DNA from: CAZJCK01 sp964544635
GTDB lineage: Bacteria > Zixibacteria > MSB-5A5 > GN15 > FEB-12
Length of the DNA: 25,449 bases
Assembly: GCA_964544635.1 (NCBI GenBank)
Contig: CAZJCK010000052.1
Coordinates: 1 to 25,449, forward strand
Direction: 5' to 3'
In this document: piece after piece, positions 22,460-25,449 of the stretch
Position numbering within the stretch: position 1 is the stretch's first letter
How the letters are laid out: the number at the start of each line of letters is the position of its first letter
The notes under the pieces: generated by a model
Told to the model about the DNA's origin: nothing
What the model saw: the letters and a program-made list of their open reading frames with translations, nothing else
The model's database searches: none
Made by a program: the position numbers and the translations under genes

Positions 22460-24286
22460 ATGTGCGGAATTATCGGATATGTTGGTCCCCGACAGGCCCA
22501 GCCAATCCTGCTAAAAGGCCTCAAGCGGCTGGAATATCGCGGCTATGACTCGGCCGGCATGGCGCTGTTGACTGCCAATGGCCTGGTGACCATCAAAGAA
22601 GCGGGCAAGATCAAACAACTCGAGGAGTCACTCAAGGCGTTCGATTTTACCGCCAACTTCGGTATTGCCCATACCCGTTGGGCCACCCACGGTGAGCCGA
22701 GCCAGATCAATGCCCACCCTCACACCGACACCACCGAAGAGATCGCGCTGGTTCACAACGGCATCATCGAGAACTACCGAGCCATTCGCGAGTTCCTGCA
22801 GCGGCAGGGCTATGTCGTCAAGACCGAAACCGACACCGAAATTCTCGTCCACCTCATCCGCTTCCACTACAAGGGCGACCTGACCGAAGCCGTCCGCACC
22901 GCTCTCAATGAGACCGAAGGCGCCTACGGTATCGCGGTCGTATCGTCGCTCCACCCGGGACAGCTGGTTGCCGCACGGTTCGGTTCGCCGCTGGTAGTCG
23001 GGCTGGGTGACGGCGAGAACTTTGTCGGCTCCGACGTTTCCGCCATGATCGAGTACACCAACAAGGTGATGTATCTCGAGGATGGTGAGATCGCCACGAT
23101 CACGGCCGACAGCTACGATGTCGCCACTATTCAGAATGTCAAGATCACGCCGCAGATCCAGGAAGTGGAATGGACCCTCGAGGAAATCGAGAAGGGCGGC
23201 TACGACCACTTCATGCTCAAGGAAATCCACGAGCAACCCACCACGATGCGCAACGCCTTCCGCGGTCGCCTCAATCTCGAAGAAGGAATTCCGCGCCTCA
23301 ACGGCTTGAACCTGCAGTATGATGAATTGCGTCGCATCAAGCGGCTCATTCTCACTGCCTGCGGAACCTCGTGGCACTCGGCGCTGATCGGAAAGTATCT
23401 GGTCGAGGAATTGGCCCGCGTGCCGGTCGAAGTCGAATACGCCTCGGAGTTCCGTTATCGTTCGCCGATCATCGAAGACCATACCGTGTTCTTTGGTATC
23501 AGCCAGTCGGGTGAAACCGCCGATACCCTGGCAGCCATGCGCGAGGCCAAGAAGCGCGGCGCAACCGTGCTCGGTATCGTCAACCAGGTCGGTTCGACAA
23601 TTGCCCGCGAATCCGACGGCGGCGTGTACATTCACGCCGGCCCCGAGATCGGTGTGGCTTCGACCAAGGCGTTTACCTCGCAGGTCATGGTGCTGTCGCT
23701 GATCGCTACACTCCTGGGCCGCATGCGCGGCCTGTCGGTCCAGCAGGGCCAGGAGATCATGCAGGCGATCTACAAGATCCCGGAGCAGGTGGAACAGTTG
23801 TTGTCTGACGATGGCCATATTCGACGCATCGCCGAATCATACCACACGGCCGAGAACTTTCTTTACCTCGGTCGCGGTATCAACTTCCCGGTCGCACTCG
23901 AGGGCGCGCTGAAACTCAAGGAAATCAGCTACATCCACGCCGAAGGATATCCGGCCGCCGAGATGAAACACGGCCCGATCGCGCTTATCGATGAGAACAT
24001 GCCGGTCGTCGTGATTGCCCTGAAAGATTCGGTCTACGACAAGGTGATGAGCAATATCGCCGAGGTGCGCGCCCGCAACGGCAACGTGATCGCCATCGCT
24101 ACTGAAGGTGACACCGAAATCGCCGAGCGCGTCAACCATGTCATCTATATTCCGCAAACCTTCCGTCTGCTCACGCCGCTGCTGTCGGTCATCCCGCTGC
24201 AACTGCTCGCCTATCACATGGCGGTGCTGCGCGGATGTTCAGTCGACCAGCCGCGGAACCTGGCCAAGTCGGTGACGGTCGAATAG
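22460..24286 (+). CDS. glmS: Glutamine--fructose-6-phosphate aminotransferase (isomerizing)
   Basis: GlmS makes glucosamine-6-phosphate from fructose-6-phosphate and glutamine, the entry step to amino sugars. The 608-residue protein begins MCGIIGYVG, placing the glutaminase nucleophile Cys right after the initiator Met. The class II amidotransferase domain shows LEYRGYDSAG, THGEPSQINAHPH and HNGIIENY. Two SIS isomerase domains follow (TACGTSWHSA, GISQSGETADTLAA, STKAFTSQV, then GRGINFPVALEGALKLKEISYIHAEG, and the C-terminal NLAKSVTVE). AAGGAG lies 6 bases before the ATG. The 11-base gap to glmM leaves no room for a glmS ribozyme. A terminator follows. Confidence 0.99.
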   Translation: MCGIIGYVGPRQAQPILLKGLKRLEYRGYDSAGMALLTANGLVTIKEAGKIKQLEESLKAFDFTANFGIAHTRWATHGEPSQINAHPHTDTTEEIALVHNGIIENYRAIREFLQRQGYVVKTETDTEILVHLIRFHYKGDLTEAVRTALNETEGAYGIAVVSSLHPGQLVAARFGSPLVVGLGDGENFVGSDVSAMIEYTNKVMYLEDGEIATITADSYDVATIQNVKITPQIQEVEWTLEEIEKGGYDHFMLKEIHEQPTTMRNAFRGRLNLEEGIPRLNGLNLQYDELRRIKRLILTACGTSWHSALIGKYLVEELARVPVEVEYASEFRYRSPIIEDHTVFFGISQSGETADTLAAMREAKKRGATVLGIVNQVGSTIARESDGGVYIHAGPEIGVASTKAFTSQVMVLSLIATLLGRMRGLSVQQGQEIMQAIYKIPEQVEQLLSDDGHIRRIAESYHTAENFLYLGRGINFPVALEGALKLKEISYIHAEGYPAAEMKHGPIALIDENMPVVVIALKDSVYDKVMSNIAEVRARNGNVIAIATEGDTEIAERVNHVIYIPQTFRLLTPLLSVIPLQLLAYHMAVLRGCSVDQPRNLAKSVTVE

Positions 24287-24308
24287 ATCAGCTCACAAAT
24301 GGCTGAAG

Positions 24309-24341
24309 CGGGCGGTTCGCATCAGGCGAGCCGCTCGTTTT
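24309..24341 (+). terminator. Intrinsic terminator after glmS
   Basis: A 12-base stem (24309-24320 with 24326-24337, two G-U pairs) closes an ATCAG loop and is followed by TTTT. It starts 22 bases after the glmS stop. Confidence 0.7.
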
Positions 24342-24444
24342 CGTATGGACCGCAGCGATATCAGCGCCCGATTTGTCCGAACGACACCTCTTGCCGCCTG
24401 TTTATCATATATATCACGCTGGTTAAGGCTCATCTGAATTCCAC

Positions 24445-24451
24445 AAGGAGG
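24445..24451 (+). promoter_or_regulatory. Strong ribosome binding site fixing the first DoxX start
   Basis: AAGGAGG lies 6 bases before the ATG at 24458. It shows that the reading frame, which is open back to 24299, begins here and not at the upstream ATG inside the glmS terminator region. Confidence 0.85.
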
Positions 24452-24457
24452 TTCTCG

Positions 24458-24910
24458 ATGAAGAACTATCTTTTGGTATTTGATCAACAACGCAATGCCG
24501 CGCTGACCGACTGGGGGCTGTTGCTCCTGCGCGTCGGCGTCGGTTTGCTCATGCTGCTCGGTCACGGCTGGCCGAAACTGTCGAACTTCTCGACCATGCT
24601 CGAGCAGTTTCCCGACCCGATTGGTCTCGGGGCCGGGCTTTCACTTACCCTGGCCACCTTTGCGGAGTTTCTCTGCTCGATCCTCATACTCGTCGGCCTG
24701 TTCACGCGCCTCGCGTCAATTCCACTGATCATCAACATGCTGGTGGCGCTGTTCTTTGTCCACATGGGTGATCCCTGGATCAGGCAGGAACGGGTGCTGT
24801 TGTACCTGGTGCTGTACCTTACGCTGCTGCTGGCGGGGGCCGGACGGTTCTCTATCGACGACTCGATCTCGAAAGGGACGACCGGTCGCCCCGATCAACA
24901 GGCGAGCTAA
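24458..24910 (+). CDS. DoxX family membrane protein (copy 1)
   Basis: The 150-residue protein is a small DoxX/SURF4-like membrane protein with four hydrophobic segments: LLLLRVGVGLLMLLGHG, GLSLTLATFAEFLCSILILVGLF, LIINMLVALFF, and LYLVLYLTLLLAGAG. The family motif is G.HGWPKL..F in GHGWPKLSNF, with the FAEF..S..LI.G..TR.A..PL segment after it. DoxX members have been linked to thiosulfate:quinone oxidation, redox stress complexes and other roles; no specific role can be given here. The close homologue directly downstream (start 25040) shares the opening KNYLL.FD and the TDWGLL.LRVG segment, so the two arose by tandem duplication. Confidence 0.88.
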   Translation: MKNYLLVFDQQRNAALTDWGLLLLRVGVGLLMLLGHGWPKLSNFSTMLEQFPDPIGLGAGLSLTLATFAEFLCSILILVGLFTRLASIPLIINMLVALFFVHMGDPWIRQERVLLYLVLYLTLLLAGAGRFSIDDSISKGTTGRPDQQAS

Positions 24911-25027
24911 CGTCCTGCTATAGATCGGATTGGCGCACTTTGGGTGCCTCCTTTTAGATGAAACCGGAGATAGTAGATTACGGTTATACCTGTATCTTTG
25001 CGGCAAATAACTCAACGCAGATACATC

Positions 25028-25033
25028 AAGGAG
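25028..25033 (+). promoter_or_regulatory. Ribosome binding site fixing a GTG start for the second DoxX
   Basis: AAGGAG lies 6 bases before the GTG at 25040. With the N terminus KNYLLIFDRQ aligned to copy 1 (KNYLLVFDQQ), this settles GTG as the start codon. Confidence 0.8.
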
Positions 25034-25039
25034 TAACCT

Positions 25040-25449
25040 GTGAAAAACTACCTGCTCATCTTCGACCGCCAGAAAGATCATCCCCTTACCGACTGGGGCC
25101 TATTGGTCCTGCGCGTCGGTATCGGCACGCTGATGGCGTTTGCCCACGGCTGGCCGAAACTGTCCAATTTTACGCAATACTCGGAACGCTTCGCCGATCC
25201 GTTCGGTCTGGGCGCCACGTTCACACTGATCGTGGCGGTGTTCGCGGAATTCTTCTGTTCGCTGCTGATTGTCGCCGGTGCGCTGACGCGTCTGGCTACG
25301 CTACCACTGATCGTGACGATGCTGACGGCCGTGTTCATCATCCATGTCGACGATCCGTTCAACAAGCAGGAGCTGGGGCTGATGTATCTCACACCGTATA
25401 TCACGCTGCTGCTGGCCGGCGCCGGGCGGTTCTCGGTCGACGGTATGCT
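25040..25449 (+). CDS. DoxX family membrane protein (copy 2, 3' end missing)
   Basis: The frame runs from a GTG at 25040 off the window end, giving 136 visible residues and lacking perhaps ten or more at the C terminus. It keeps all landmarks of copy 1: TDWGLLVLRVGIGTLM, AHGWPKLSNF, FAEFFCSLLIVAGALTRLA, and the last helix TPYITLLLAGAGRFSVDG. It differs in the loop after the HGWPKL motif and in the third helix, so it is an old duplication, not a recent one. The 129-base gap between the copies (24911-25039) holds no gene; a weak hairpin at 24932-24948 followed by TCCTTTTA could be a poor terminator. Confidence 0.85.
   Translation, partial: MKNYLLIFDRQKDHPLTDWGLLVLRVGIGTLMAFAHGWPKLSNFTQYSERFADPFGLGATFTLIVAVFAEFFCSLLIVAGALTRLATLPLIVTMLTAVFIIHVDDPFNKQELGLMYLTPYITLLLAGAGRFSVDGM

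Noticed and set aside
22628..23818. A 396-codon minus-strand ORF opposite glmS
   Set aside because: Same codon-bias shadow; no ribosome site and no recognisable protein.
24397..24415. AT-rich TTTATCATATATATC before the first DoxX gene as a promoter
   Set aside because: It contains -10-like hexamers but no -35 at acceptable spacing.
24299..24457. N-terminal extension of the first DoxX protein
   Set aside because: The segment covers the glmS terminator, has no membrane-protein character, and a strong ribosome site marks the ATG at 24458.
24932..24948. Terminator between the two DoxX genes
   Set aside because: The pairing has a mismatch or bulge and the T run is interrupted; too weak to call.

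Overview
The window reads as a chromosomal segment of a GC-rich, Gram-negative bacterium, probably an uncultured lineage near the FCB group (Zixibacteria-like). This placement is inferred from two secreted outer-membrane beta-barrel proteins (one PorT-like), an archaeal-type phosphohexomutase next to glmS, a lysine/arginine-rich histone-like protein and FCB-like gene content. No rRNA or tRNA is visible, so the phylum call is soft. Every confident gene is on the + strand. The long minus-strand ORFs are codon-bias shadows. I see no IS element, phage, CRISPR array or integration scar; the region looks like vertically inherited core genome with a few lineage-specific insertions.

Region 1 (1-5136) is the 3' part of an F1Fo ATP synthase operon: atpA (5' end outside the window), then two small beta-barrel genes, then atpG, atpD and atpC. 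The two barrel genes sit where atpA and atpG are normally adjacent.

Region 2 (about 5266-12157) starts at a clear promoter and is a fatty-acid/phospholipid operon: DUF177 (yceD), rpmF, plsX, fabH, fabD, fabG, acpP, fabF, rnc. It combines the Escherichia order (yceD-rpmF-plsX-fabH-fabD-fabG-acpP-fabF) with the acpP-rnc linkage known from Gram-positives. It makes acyl-ACP from malonyl-ACP and feeds acyl-phosphate to phospholipid synthesis.

Region 3 (12158-16505) holds single genes with their own signals: a histone H1-like protein with a Myb/SANT-like core and KKTAR repeats, flanked by terminators; etfB without etfA; a small cupin; and a 749-residue secreted protein of unknown function with a C-terminal glutamine-amidotransferase-like domain.

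Region 4 (16566-20964) has a translationally coupled heterodimeric ABC exporter pair with one degenerate and one consensus ATP site, followed by an inositol-monophosphatase-family enzyme.

Region 5 (21014-24286) has a promoter, an archaeal-type phosphoglucosamine mutase and glmS, which together supply glucosamine phosphate for UDP-GlcNAc, peptidoglycan and LPS. Region 6 (24458-25449) is a tandem pair of DoxX-family membrane proteins, the second cut by the window edge.

A recurrent regulatory theme is TTGACTTT-type -35 elements (three instances) and, at three genes, a TATAC element 10-11 bases upstream of an ATG that lacks a Shine-Dalgarno sequence, as expected for leaderless mRNAs. No gene-free stretch exceeds 300 bases; the longest, 12158-12401, holds a probable terminator and a very T-rich tract.
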